This document shows positions 37,166-46,036 of a stretch of DNA of 64,000 nt, piece by piece. The position numbers and the translations under genes are program-made. The notes beneath the pieces were generated by a model. It had not been told where the DNA came from. It saw only the letters and a list, made by a program, of their open reading frames with translations, and did no database searches. Every line of letters starts with the position of its first letter. The first letter of the stretch is position 1. The DNA is from Poseidonocella sp. HB161398 (GTDB lineage: Bacteria > Pseudomonadota > Alphaproteobacteria > Rhodobacterales > Rhodobacteraceae), in the NCBI RefSeq assembly GCF_005870025.1, contig NZ_VATA01000020.1, positions 51,080 to 115,079 on the forward strand, given 5' to 3'.

Positions 37166-37726
37166 ATGCGCATCATTGCCGGACGCTGGCGCGGCCGCGC
37201 CCTGACCCCGGTGGGCAAGGGCGACCCGGCGCACCAGCTGCGCCCCACCACCGACCGGGTGCGCGAAAGCCTGTTCAACGTCATCTCGGGCGGCCGCTTC
37301 GGCGATCCGGTCGAGGGGGCGGCGGTGCTCGACCTCTTTGCCGGGACCGGGGCGCTGGGGCTCGAGGCGCTCAGCCGCGGGGCGCGCGAGGCGGTCTTCG
37401 TCGAGAGCGGCCGCGCCGGGCAGAAGCTGATCCGCGCCAACCTGAAGCTGCTCGGCGCGCCGGGACGGCTGGCGGCGCGCGATGCCACGAAGCTCGGCCC
37501 GGCGGAGATCGCCGCGGGGCTGGTCTTTCTCGATCCGCCCTATGGCCGGGATCTGGGGGCGCGGGCGCTGGAGGCGGCGCGGGCCGGGGGCTGGATCGCG
37601 CCCGGCGCGCTGGTCGTCTGGGAAGAGAGCGCCCCGCAGGACGCGCCCGGGGGCTTCGCGCTGCTGGAGCAGCGCCGCTACGGCGACACCCATGTCACCT
37701 TCCTGGAGGCGCTGGAGGGCGCCTGA
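37166..37726 (+). CDS. rsmD: 16S rRNA (guanine966-N2)-methyltransferase
   Basis: A 186-residue SAM-dependent methyltransferase that modifies G966 of 16S rRNA. It begins with M-R-I-I-A-G-R-W-R-G-R, typical of RsmD. The SAM loop L-D-L-F-A-G-T-G-A-L-G-L-E-A-L is at 55-69 and the catalytic D-P-P-Y at 123-126. AGGTGA lies five bases before the ATG. Confidence 0.95.
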   Translation: MRIIAGRWRGRALTPVGKGDPAHQLRPTTDRVRESLFNVISGGRFGDPVEGAAVLDLFAGTGALGLEALSRGAREAVFVESGRAGQKLIRANLKLLGAPGRLAARDATKLGPAEIAAGLVFLDPPYGRDLGARALEAARAGGWIAPGALVVWEESAPQDAPGGFALLEQRRYGDTHVTFLEALEGA

Positions 37727-37832
37727 CCCCCGCGCCGCGATTGTTTTCATGCAGTGTTAACTAATTTTCGGCAAAGCCATTGCGCATCGACAGGGCCGGG
37801 GTCCGGCCCGTTTGCGGTGAAGGAGCCCGAAG

Positions 37833-38792
37833 ATGCGCGTTCTCCCCGGCCTGGCGGCCGCAGTCATCGTCGCCGCGGCCCCGGCGGGCGCCGTGGTGGT
37901 CAGCGACAGTTTCGGCGGATCGGCGACGCCGCTGGCGCTTTCGGCCCTGCTCGGCGCGCAGGCGGAGTTCGACGCGGTCGCGCGGCTGGAGACCGGCACG
38001 GGCGGCGTCTGCTCGGGCACGCTGATCTCGGCTGTGTCGGTGCTGACGGCCCGGCACTGCGCGGATGCGGCGCTGGCGGGCGACTGGACGGCGCGCTTCG
38101 CCTCGGCCGGGATCTCCACGGGCTACGGCGTCTCCTCGATCGCCACCCTGGCGCCGGATCCGGGCAGCCCGGCGGAGTATTTCAACGGCACCGACCTGGC
38201 GGTCTTCACGCTTTCCTCGCCGGTGACCGGCATCGACCCGCTGCTGCTGCATTCCGGCCCGCTCTATGCCGAGGCCTTCGCGATGGTCGGCTGGGGGCTC
38301 TACGGCACGGGCAGCACCGGCGCCGCGCTGGGGCCCGATAGCGGGCATCGCGGCTTCGCGCTCAACATGCTCGACGCGGCCACGGCCTCGCCAAGCGGCG
38401 ATTTCGAGCTGCTGCTGGCGGATTTCGACGACGAGGCGGGGATGTCGAACACGCTGCTCGACCCGCTGGGCCTGCCGAGCCAGCCCGATCCGCTGCTGCA
38501 TGAGGGGCTGATCGCTCCGGGGGACAGCGGCGGGCCGCTGCTGTTGCTGCGCGAGGGATCCTGGCTGGTCAGCGGCGTGGCGACCGGCAGTCTCGCCACC
38601 GACGGATTGACGGATTCGGACTATGGCGATATCGGCGCCTGGACCGCGCTGCAGTCGGAGGCGGCGCGGACGCTGCTCTCGGGGGCGGGCGGGGTGTTCT
38701 ACGGCGCCGAAGTGCCGCTGCCGCTGCCGGCGGTGCTGCTGGGCACCGCCTGGGCCGGGCTGGCGCTGCTGCGCCGCCGGGATCAGCCGTAG
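37833..38792 (+). CDS. Trypsin-like serine protease with VPLPA-CTERM-type tail
   Basis: A 319-residue exported S1-fold protease. After a signal peptide (about 1-20), the triad is visible: His75 in L-T-A-R-H-C, Asp121 in T-D-L-A-V-F and Ser232 in G-D-S-G-G-P-L. The C-terminus has V-P-L-P-L-P-A (294-300), a hydrophobic helix and a basic R-R-R end: the three-part layout of VPLPA-CTERM sorting signals, cut by a rhombosortase-like or exosortase-type system. It should therefore be anchored at or released from the cell surface. The processing enzyme is not in the window. Confidence 0.85.
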   Translation: MRVLPGLAAAVIVAAAPAGAVVVSDSFGGSATPLALSALLGAQAEFDAVARLETGTGGVCSGTLISAVSVLTARHCADAALAGDWTARFASAGISTGYGVSSIATLAPDPGSPAEYFNGTDLAVFTLSSPVTGIDPLLLHSGPLYAEAFAMVGWGLYGTGSTGAALGPDSGHRGFALNMLDAATASPSGDFELLLADFDDEAGMSNTLLDPLGLPSQPDPLLHEGLIAPGDSGGPLLLLREGSWLVSGVATGSLATDGLTDSDYGDIGAWTALQSEAARTLLSGAGGVFYGAEVPLPLPAVLLGTAWAGLALLRRRDQP

Positions 38793-39595
38793 GTCGGGTG
38801 GAACTTGCCCGCGGGCGACAGGGTGAAGATCTCGCAGCCATTCGCGGTGACGCCGATGGAATGCTCGAACTGCGCCGAGAGCGAGCGGTCGCGGGTCACG
38901 GCCGTCCAGTCATCGGGCAGGATCTTGGTCTCGGGACGGCCGAGATTGACCATCGGCTCGATGGTGAAGAACATGCCTTCCTCCAGCACCGGGCCGCTGC
39001 CCGCGCGGCCGTAATGCAGCACGTTCGGCGGGGCGTGGAACACCCGGCCCAGACCGTGGCCGCAGAAGTCGCGCACGACGCTCATCCGGTGGCTCTCGAC
39101 GAAGCTCTGGATGGCATGGCCGATATCGCCGAACGTGGCGCCGGGCCGGACGACCTCGATCCCCTTCATCAGCGAGTCGTGCGTGACCTCGATCAGCCGC
39201 TCGGCCTTGCGGGGCAGCTTGCCGGCCACGTACATCCGGCTGGTATCGCCGTACCAGCCGTCGACGATGACGGTGACGTCGATATTCAGGATGTCGCCGT
39301 CCTTCAGGACCTTCGGGCTCGGGATCCCGTGGCAGACCACGTGATTGACCGAGATGCAGCTTGCGTGCTGGTAGCCCTTGTAGCCGATCGTCGCCGACAC
39401 GCCCTCGGAGGCGTCGATATGGTCGGTGATGGCCTGGTCGATCGCTGCGGTGGTGGCCCCCGGCACGATCAGCGGCGCGACCGCGTCGAGGATTTCGGCG
39501 GCCAGCCGGCCGGCCTTGTGCATCCCGGCGAAATCGGCGGGTTCGTGAATTCTGATACCGTCGCGTGTCAGACGCCCGCGGCCCTGTCCGTCCAA
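38783..39595 (-). CDS. map: Type I methionine aminopeptidase
   Basis: A 270-residue metallopeptidase removing N-terminal methionine from nascent proteins. Metal ligands are seen in N-I-D-V-T-V-I-V-D-G-W-Y-G-D-T (two Asp), C-G-H-G-L-G (His), F-T-I-E-P-M (Glu) and Q-F-E-H-S-I-G (Glu). I chose TTG as start: AAGGAG lies eight bases upstream and G-R-G-R-L-T-R-D-G-I-R follows as in relatives. The open frame upstream is not protein-like. Its last 10 bases overlap the protease gene's 3' end on the opposite strand. Confidence 0.94.
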   Translation of the reverse strand: MDGQGRGRLTRDGIRIHEPADFAGMHKAGRLAAEILDAVAPLIVPGATTAAIDQAITDHIDASEGVSATIGYKGYQHASCISVNHVVCHGIPSPKVLKDGDILNIDVTVIVDGWYGDTSRMYVAGKLPRKAERLIEVTHDSLMKGIEVVRPGATFGDIGHAIQSFVESHRMSVVRDFCGHGLGRVFHAPPNVLHYGRAGSGPVLEEGMFFTIEPMVNLGRPETKILPDDWTAVTRDRSLSAQFEHSIGVTANGCEIFTLSPAGKFHPTYG

Positions 39596-39665
39596 GAAAC
39601 CAGCTCCTTCTGTCTCGGGGAAAAGTGATAGCCCAATCGCGCCGGAGGTGCCAGAGGGCGAATCA

Positions 39666-41186
39666 TCACGCTTCCGCGCCGCGACCGGGCACGGCCGCCC
39701 CCGCAAGGTTGCGCGCGAAGAGCGGCAGGCTGTCCTCCACATGGCCGAGCCCGCGCGCGATCTCGGCGTCGCGGAAGGCGGAGAAGCCGAGGATCAGCCC
39801 GGAGGCGCGCTCCTTCGAGACGAAATAGGGCGAGAGCGGCCGCACCATCAGCCCCTTGCGGGCCAGCTCGCGGGAGACGGCGACATCGTTGCAGCCCTCG
39901 CGGAAGGGCAGGAGAAGGTTGGTGCCGCTCTGCCCCGAGCTGCCCCAGGGCTCGCAGCCGAAGAGCCCGGCCAGCCCCTCGCGCAGCAGCGTCCGGCGGT
40001 GGCGGTAGAGCTTCTTCATCTTGCGGATATGCGACACGAAGAGCCCGCGATGCATCACCTCGGACAGCACCATCTGCTCGATCAGCGAGGAATGGCGGTC
40101 GACCACCCCGCGGGCGCGGGCGAAGGCCCCGGCGAAGTCCTTCGGCACCACGATGTAGCCCAGCCGGAAGGAGGGCAGCAGGATCTTCGAGAAGGTCCCC
40201 ATGTGGATGGTGCGGTTGCCGGGATTGAGCGCGAAGAGCGCCGGGCACTGCTCGCCGTCGTAGTTGAACTCGTAGTCGTAATCGTCCTCGACGATCCAGG
40301 CGCCGCAGCGGTCGGCGACGGCGACCAGCTCGCGGCGGCGCTCCATCGGCATCGGCGCGCCCCAGGGATAGTGGCAGGAGGGCGAGCAGAAGATCATCCG
40401 CGGCACCGGATGGCGGTCGAGCACGCGGGTGACGTCGATGCCGTTCCTGTCGACCGGCACCGGGTAGAGATGGCCGCCATTGGCGCGGATCGCGGAATGC
40501 GCGCCGATATAGCCCGGATCCTCCAGCCAGACCGGATCGCCGGGATCGAGCAGCATGCGGCAGACCAGGTCCAGCCCCTGCTGGGTGCCGGTGGTGATGA
40601 TGACCTGCCCGGCCTCGCAGTTCATGCCGCGCGCGGCATTGAGGTGCTGGGCGATGGCCTGGCGCAGCGGGCCGTAGCCGGCCGAGGAGGTCTCGGCCAG
40701 GATCTGCCCGGTCAGACGGCCGGAGGTCTCGTTGAGGATGCGCATCCAGGTCTTGATCGGGAATTCGCGCAGATCCGGCTGGTCCGGCATGAAGGGGGTC
40801 GGCTTCTCGGGGAAGGCGGCGGTGGCGGAGGCCACCAGGTTCTTGCCGCGCCGCGAGAGCGAGCGGAAGGGCAGGCCGGGCCCCGCCTGCGGTAGGGGAA
40901 GCCGGGCGGGCGGCATCTCGGCGGCGGTGACGAAGGTGCCCGCGCCGGTCTGGCCGCCGAGCAGCCCCTCGTCCTTGAGCAGCTCGAAGACCTGGATGAC
41001 GGTATTGCGCGAGACGTTCAGCTCGGCCGCGAAGATGCGGGTCGAAGGCATCCGCGCGCCATTGGCCAGCCGCCCGCTGAGGATCGCGTCGCGCAGCTGG
41101 TCGAGGATCTGGCGGTAGAGGGGGACGTCGCCGTCGCGGTCGAGATCGACCGGCAGCTGCAATCCGGCATGGATGGTCTTGGGCAT
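39666..41186 (-). CDS. MocR-type transcriptional regulator (GntR HTH plus aminotransferase fold)
   Basis: A 506-residue fusion. The N-terminal GntR winged helix (about 20-88) has P-L-Y-R-Q-I-L-D-Q-L-R-D-A-I-L-S-G-R-L and R-M-P-S-T-R...V-S-R-N-T-V. The rest is a class I aminotransferase-like domain with PLP Lys334 in T-F-S-K-I-L-L-P-S-F-R and E-D-D-Y-D-Y-E-F near 300-307. MocR proteins (GabR, TauR, PdxR) use PLP-bound amines as signals. It is divergent from the transporter operon and very likely controls it, so the transported or processed compound may be an amine. Start at M-P-K-T-I-H, where the domain begins. Confidence 0.93.
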   Translation of the reverse strand: MPKTIHAGLQLPVDLDRDGDVPLYRQILDQLRDAILSGRLANGARMPSTRIFAAELNVSRNTVIQVFELLKDEGLLGGQTGAGTFVTAAEMPPARLPLPQAGPGLPFRSLSRRGKNLVASATAAFPEKPTPFMPDQPDLREFPIKTWMRILNETSGRLTGQILAETSSAGYGPLRQAIAQHLNAARGMNCEAGQVIITTGTQQGLDLVCRMLLDPGDPVWLEDPGYIGAHSAIRANGGHLYPVPVDRNGIDVTRVLDRHPVPRMIFCSPSCHYPWGAPMPMERRRELVAVADRCGAWIVEDDYDYEFNYDGEQCPALFALNPGNRTIHMGTFSKILLPSFRLGYIVVPKDFAGAFARARGVVDRHSSLIEQMVLSEVMHRGLFVSHIRKMKKLYRHRRTLLREGLAGLFGCEPWGSSGQSGTNLLLPFREGCNDVAVSRELARKGLMVRPLSPYFVSKERASGLILGFSAFRDAEIARGLGHVEDSLPLFARNLAGAAVPGRGAEA

Positions 41187-41272
41187 CTGGCTTCCTGGCT
41201 TGCGGCGCGGCGGCCCTGCGCGGTCTTCCCTCCCCGCAGACACGGTATCCCGGGCGCCGCGAAGCTCAAGCC

Positions 41273-41323
41273 AAAGCGGACCGGCGGGCCAAGTGGCCCC
41301 CCCTTTTAATCCCAAAATGGTTC
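41273..41323. promoter_or_regulatory. Candidate MocR operator with direct half-sites
   Basis: Within the 308-base gap between the MocR gene and the transporter operon are three direct, similar elements: AAAGCGGAC (41273), AAGTGGCCC (41291) and AAATGGTTC (41315). They surround TTTTAATCCCAAAA, the only A+T-rich patch in the gap. Direct repeats of the AAGTGGAC type are characteristic of MocR sites such as those of PdxR and TauR. The rest of the gap shows no gene. Confidence 0.45.
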
Positions 41324-41494
41324 TACCGGCGGCGCGGCGGCCGGTCCTAGGGTCTGTCCACGAAGAGAAAACCGGCGCTCAGCCGATCCAGATGAACCCC
41401 GGATCCGGGCCGCGGAAATGCCGTTTCCGCGAACGGGACCGGCATGTCAGACCGCCGCCCGCGGAGCCGGGCGCGACCAGCAGGGAACCGACAC

Positions 41495-43063
41495 ATGCGC
41501 AAGAACCGCAACCAGATCCTCGACACAGTCGCCAAGATGGACAGCGGCGCCATGACCCGCCGCAGCTTCATCCGGAAGATGGGTTCGCTCGGCGTGGCCG
41601 CGGGCGTCGCCAATGCCGTGGCGCTCTCGCCGTTGGGGGTCCGCAAGGCCTGGGCCGCGATCTCCGGCCCCGAGGAGCGCGCCTGGGCGCTGGCCGTGGA
41701 GATGGCCGCCAAGGCGGAGAAGAAGACGCTGACGCTGCTGATCCCCACCGGCTCGATCGGCAACATGACCCCCTATGCCGATCTGTGGAAGACCGAGCTG
41801 GGCATCGAACTGGTCTTCATCGAGGAGCCCGACGAGGTCGTCCACACCAAGGGCATGCAGGAGGCCGTCGCCAAGACCGGCAACTACGACGTGATGATGC
41901 CGACAGCGATGTCCTATCCCGACTGGATCGACTCGGGCGTGATCTACGACCTGACCGACTGGGTCGAGGCCCATGACCCCGAGATCTTCAACCCCGACTG
42001 GGGCGTGGTCTTCCCCGCCAGCCACCATGCGCAGCTCTATAACGGCCGGGTCGCGGGGCTGCTGAACGACGGCGACCAGATCACGCTCCTGTGCCGCAAG
42101 GACCATATCGAGAATGCCGGCAAGGCGAAGGCCTTCGCCGACACGTTCGGCTACGCGCTCGGCACGCCGGCCACCTGGCAGGAATACCGCGACATCGCCA
42201 GCTTCATGCACGACCCGGCAAACGGCTTCTACGGCTCGCTGGAATACCGCTCGCGCTACTACGTGAAGTGGATGTTCATGCAGCGGCTGATCTCCAAGGG
42301 GCGGCTCTATTTCGACCAGGACATGAACCCGACCTTCAACTCGCCCGAGGGGCTGGCCGCGCTCGAGGACATGCTGGAGATGAACCAGTACCTGCACCCG
42401 GATGCCTTCTCCTTCACCTGGTCGTCGAACTACAACGCCTTCGGCCGTGGCGAGGGGTTCATGAACATCGCCTGGCCCTCGGGCTTCAAATACGCGAAGG
42501 CGCCTTCCACCGGCCCGGCCACCTCGGGCAATATCGCCGCGACCGTGATGCCCGCCGACCGGCTGGCCGACGGCACGCTGCTCCATGCCGGGATGTTCTG
42601 CTGGGGCTACGGCTATGCGGTGTCGAAATACTCGGCCAATCCCGAGCTCGCCTATGCCTATGCGCAGTGGATGACCTCGCCGACGATCTCGATGGACGCG
42701 ATCCCCTATCTGGGCGGCTATTCCGATCCCTACCGCGTCACCCACATGAAGGCGCCGTCGCAGCGCATGCTCGACACCTACACCCAGCCCTATCTCGACA
42801 CGCTCTACGACAACATCGTCAACACGGTGCCGGATTTCTGCGTGCCGGGCGGCTTCGAGTACCAGGACGCGCTCGACAAGGAGATCCATGCCTGCATGAC
42901 CGGCGAGAAGGACCCGCAGGCGGCGCTCGACGACGCCTCCCGCGCCTTCGAGCGGATCACCCGCCGCATCGGCAAGGACAAGGTGCAGCAGAGCTGGCTG
43001 GCGCTGACGCGCAACCTCGCGGAGCCGATCAAGAAGGCCTCGGGCGCCGATACCTGGCTGTGA
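41495..43063 (+). CDS. ABC transporter substrate-binding protein with Tat signal
   Basis: A 522-residue extracytoplasmic binding protein of the carbohydrate (CUT1-like) class. The N-terminus has a twin-arginine signal: T-R-R-S-F-I-R-K at 21-28, a weakly hydrophobic core and A-W-A near 54, so it is exported folded. Mature sequence begins a classical two-lobe binding fold with L-T-L-L-I-P-T-G-S-I-G-N-M-T. It is first in an operon with two permeases and two ATPases. CUT1-like proteins bind sugars, glycerol and also amino compounds; the ligand is not evident. Confidence 0.88.
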   Translation: MRKNRNQILDTVAKMDSGAMTRRSFIRKMGSLGVAAGVANAVALSPLGVRKAWAAISGPEERAWALAVEMAAKAEKKTLTLLIPTGSIGNMTPYADLWKTELGIELVFIEEPDEVVHTKGMQEAVAKTGNYDVMMPTAMSYPDWIDSGVIYDLTDWVEAHDPEIFNPDWGVVFPASHHAQLYNGRVAGLLNDGDQITLLCRKDHIENAGKAKAFADTFGYALGTPATWQEYRDIASFMHDPANGFYGSLEYRSRYYVKWMFMQRLISKGRLYFDQDMNPTFNSPEGLAALEDMLEMNQYLHPDAFSFTWSSNYNAFGRGEGFMNIAWPSGFKYAKAPSTGPATSGNIAATVMPADRLADGTLLHAGMFCWGYGYAVSKYSANPELAYAYAQWMTSPTISMDAIPYLGGYSDPYRVTHMKAPSQRMLDTYTQPYLDTLYDNIVNTVPDFCVPGGFEYQDALDKEIHACMTGEKDPQAALDDASRAFERITRRIGKDKVQQSWLALTRNLAEPIKKASGADTWL

Positions 43064-43137
43064 CCGCTGCGTGACCTCCGGCCGGTGCCGCCCTGGGCGG
43101 CCCGGCCCCCTTCCGGCCTCCGGACGAAAGAGCACAG

Positions 43138-44088
43138 ATGACCGACTTCACCCATGACCCCGCCGCGCTGGCGGACCCGCCGCCGCGTCCCGCCGGGCGG
43201 CGCCAGAGGACCTCCGCAATGCGCTGGCTCGTGCTGCCGGGGCAGATCATCTCGCTTGTCGTGCTGGTCCTGCCGCTGCTGGTCGCGCTCTACATGAGCT
43301 TCACCGACTGGTCGCCGACCCGCGGCTCGCTGTGGGACGCGCGCTTTGCCGGGCTCTTCAACTACGAGGAGCTCCTCGTCTACGACACCCGCTTCGTCGA
43401 GGCGGTGATCCGCACGCTGTTCCTGGCGGTGACCTGCCTGAGCCTCGAATTCGCGCTGGGGCTGGGGCTAGCCGTGCTTTTCCTGCGCGAGTTCAAGGGC
43501 AAGTCCGTTCTCTTCTCCGCCTTCCTGACGCCGATGATGATCCTGCCGGTGGTGGTCGGCTACACCTTCTGGATGCTCTTCCAGTCGAACGGTCCGGTGA
43601 ACCAGATCCTCGGGCTTTTCCTCGGGCCGGAGGCGATGCCGGAGTGGTTCCGCTCGGCGCCGCTGGCGATGATCGCGGTGATCGTCACCGAGGTCTGGCA
43701 CTGGACGCCGCTGTTCTTCCTGATCCTGCTTTCGGGGCTCAATGCGGTGCCCGAGAACCCGGTGCGCGCGGCGATGATCCTCGGTGCCAGCCCGCGGCAG
43801 ATCTTCTTCCGCGTGGTGCTGCCGATGCTGAAGCCGGTGATCATCGTCGCCTTCGTGATCCGCGCGATGGAGATCGCGAAGCTCTTCGACGAGGTCTTCA
43901 TGCTGACCCGCGGAGGGCCGGGCTCGTCCACCGAGACGGTCAGCCTCTACATCTACAAGCTCGCCTTCAACGATTTCCAGCTGGCCTATGGCGCGGCCGC
44001 GGCCTTCCTCGTGCTGGTCGGCACGCTGGCGATCATCAACCTCATGCTGCTGCCTGTGCGCGACCAGCTCCTGAAAGGGCAGGGATGA
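43138..44088 (+). CDS. ABC transporter permease (CUT1-like, first)
   Basis: A 316-residue inner-membrane permease with six hydrophobic helices, the first at about 33-55 ending Y-M-S-F-T-D-W. The coupling (EAA-type) loop reads N-P-V-R-A-A-M-I-L-G-A-S-P-R near 208-221, and the R-G-G-P-G-S-S-T-E-T pattern near 257-266 is typical of MalF/UgpA-class permeases. The second permease starts inside its stop (ATGA). Confidence 0.9.
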   Translation: MTDFTHDPAALADPPPRPAGRRQRTSAMRWLVLPGQIISLVVLVLPLLVALYMSFTDWSPTRGSLWDARFAGLFNYEELLVYDTRFVEAVIRTLFLAVTCLSLEFALGLGLAVLFLREFKGKSVLFSAFLTPMMILPVVVGYTFWMLFQSNGPVNQILGLFLGPEAMPEWFRSAPLAMIAVIVTEVWHWTPLFFLILLSGLNAVPENPVRAAMILGASPRQIFFRVVLPMLKPVIIVAFVIRAMEIAKLFDEVFMLTRGGPGSSTETVSLYIYKLAFNDFQLAYGAAAAFLVLVGTLAIINLMLLPVRDQLLKGQG

Positions 44089-44948
44089 TGCAGAACCGCC
44101 CCCTCACGCCGCTTCTCGCGCTGGTCCTGGCGGCCGCGCTCGCCGTCACGCTCTTCCCGGTCTTCTGGGTGGTGATGACCTCGCTGAAGCCGCCGACCGA
44201 CTGGAATGCCGCCCCCGCGATCTGGGTGCCCTCCGAGCCGACCCTGGCCAATTTCCGCACGCTCTTCGACCCGTCCGCGCTCGAGGCCTACGGGCTGAGC
44301 GGGGTCAGCCAGCCCGCCACGCCCGCGATCCTCGGCTCGCTCCTGGCGGCGGTGCTGGCGACGCTCTTGTCGATCGCGATCGGGCTGGCCTCGGCGATCG
44401 GCCTCTCGCGCTACGCGAAACTGTCGAAATGGACGCCGCTCGTCATCCTCTCGGGGCGGATGTTCCCGCCCGCGGCGATCGCCGTGCCCTTCGTCATCAT
44501 GTTCTCGGCGGTGAACCTGATCGACAGCTATGCCGGGCTGATCGCGATCTATGTCGCGGTGACGCTGCCCTTCTCGACCTGGATGCTCAAGAGCTTCGTC
44601 GACGACCTGCCGCGCGAGATCGAGCAGGCGGCGATGCTCGACGGCCGCTCGCGGCTCATGGCGCATCTCCTCGTGACCATCCCGCTGATCAAGGGCGGGG
44701 TCTTTGCCACGACCATGTTCATCTTCATCCTGAACTGGTCGGAATTCATGTTCGCGCTGGTCCTGTCCTATACCAGCGTGACGACCATCCCGGTGCAGCT
44801 TGCCAAATACGTCACCGCCACGGCCGGCACGCTCTATGGCGTGCAGGCGGCGCTGGCCGTGCTGGCGATGCTGCCGCTGATCCTCGCGGGCTACGCCATC
44901 CAGGGCCATCTGGCGCGCGGCATGACCTTCGGAGCGGTAAAACGATGA
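44085..44948 (+). CDS. ABC transporter permease (CUT1-like, second)
   Basis: A 287-residue MalG/UgpE-class permease with six helices. The N-terminal helix is followed by F-W-V-V-M-T-S-L-K-P-P, and the coupling loop I-E-Q-A-A-M-L-D-G-R-S lies near 182-192, close to the family E-A-A pattern. Coupled by four-base overlaps to the permease before and the ATPase after. ATG at 44085 is immediately followed by a second in-frame ATG. Confidence 0.9.
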   Translation: MMQNRPLTPLLALVLAAALAVTLFPVFWVVMTSLKPPTDWNAAPAIWVPSEPTLANFRTLFDPSALEAYGLSGVSQPATPAILGSLLAAVLATLLSIAIGLASAIGLSRYAKLSKWTPLVILSGRMFPPAAIAVPFVIMFSAVNLIDSYAGLIAIYVAVTLPFSTWMLKSFVDDLPREIEQAAMLDGRSRLMAHLLVTIPLIKGGVFATTMFIFILNWSEFMFALVLSYTSVTTIPVQLAKYVTATAGTLYGVQAALAVLAMLPLILAGYAIQGHLARGMTFGAVKR

Positions 44949-46036
44949 CCCCGAAACTGGCGCTGAAATCCGTCTCGAAACGCTATCCCGGCGCGGATGT
45001 CGCCGCGGTGGAGGGGCTCGACCTGGAGGTCGGGGCGGGCGAGACCCTGGCCCTGCTCGGCCCCTCGGGCTGCGGCAAGTCGACGACGCTGAACATGATC
45101 GTCGGGCTGGAGCATCCCAGCGGCGGCCGGATCGAGATCGACGGCCGCGACGTCACCAACATCCCGGCGGGGAAGCGCAATGTCGGGCTGGTCTTCCAGG
45201 ACTACGCGGTCTTCACCTCGATGACCGTGCGGCAGAACCTGGCCTTCGGGCTCTCGGTGCGCCGCGTGGCCCGGGCCGAGATTGCCCGCGCCGTGGGCGA
45301 GGTGGCCGAACTGCTGGGCATGTCGGACCGGCTGGAGGCCCGCGCGGGCGATCTGGGCGGTTCGCAGATGCAGCGCGTCGCGATCGGCCGCACGCTGGTC
45401 ACGCGCCCGGCGATCCTGCTGCTCGACGAGCCGCTCTCGAATCTCGAAAGCGCCGCGCGGCTGGCGATGCGGCGGGAATTGCGCCGCCTGCAGAAGGAGA
45501 TCGGCCTGACCATCGTCTATGTCACCCATGACCAGATCGAGGCTCTGTCGCTGGCCGACCGGATCGCGGTGATGCAGGCGGGGCGGCTGCGCCAGGTGGA
45601 GGCGGCGACGCGGATCCTGTCGCGCCCGGCCCACACATTCGTCGCCTCCTTCCTTGGCGAGCCGCCGATGACGCTGCTCGCGGGCAGGCTCTCGGGCGGG
45701 GTCTTCGAGACCGGCGGGCTCTGCCTGCCGGTGCGCAGCGACCTGCCGGACGGGCGTCTGACGCTCGGGCTGCGGCCTCAGGGGCTCGTGCCCTGCGGCG
45801 CGGCGGACTCGGCGCTGGCGGGGACCGTTCTGCATGTCGAGCCGCGCGGGCCCGAGGCGGTGCTGACCGTCAATTGCGGCGGCCGCAAGGTCAAGGCCGT
45901 GGTGCCGCCCGGCGCCGCGCCCGCGCCGGGGCAGGTGATCGGCCTCGCGGTGCCGCCCGGCGCGGTCACGGCCTTCGACGGCGACACCAACCTGCGGCTC
46001 CACGGGTCGCGGATCACCCTGGGAGTGCCGGCATGA
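44945..46036 (+). CDS. ABC transporter ATPase with degenerate signature motif
   Basis: A 363-residue MalK/UgpC-class ATPase. Walker A G-P-S-G-C-G-K-S-T (39-47), Q-loop Gln85, Walker B L-L-L-D-E-P (158-163) and switch His195 in V-T-H-D are intact, but the signature is L-G-G-S-Q (137-141) instead of L-S-G-G-Q. A TOBE-type C-terminal domain follows. The neighbouring ATPase has the opposite defects, so the two probably form a heterodimer in which this subunit supplies the working nucleotide-binding side. Two ATPases in one CUT1 operon recall the GlpST pair of the rhizobial glycerol transporter. Confidence 0.9.
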   Translation: MTPKLALKSVSKRYPGADVAAVEGLDLEVGAGETLALLGPSGCGKSTTLNMIVGLEHPSGGRIEIDGRDVTNIPAGKRNVGLVFQDYAVFTSMTVRQNLAFGLSVRRVARAEIARAVGEVAELLGMSDRLEARAGDLGGSQMQRVAIGRTLVTRPAILLLDEPLSNLESAARLAMRRELRRLQKEIGLTIVYVTHDQIEALSLADRIAVMQAGRLRQVEAATRILSRPAHTFVASFLGEPPMTLLAGRLSGGVFETGGLCLPVRSDLPDGRLTLGLRPQGLVPCGAADSALAGTVLHVEPRGPEAVLTVNCGGRKVKAVVPPGAAPAPGQVIGLAVPPGAVTAFDGDTNLRLHGSRITLGVPA

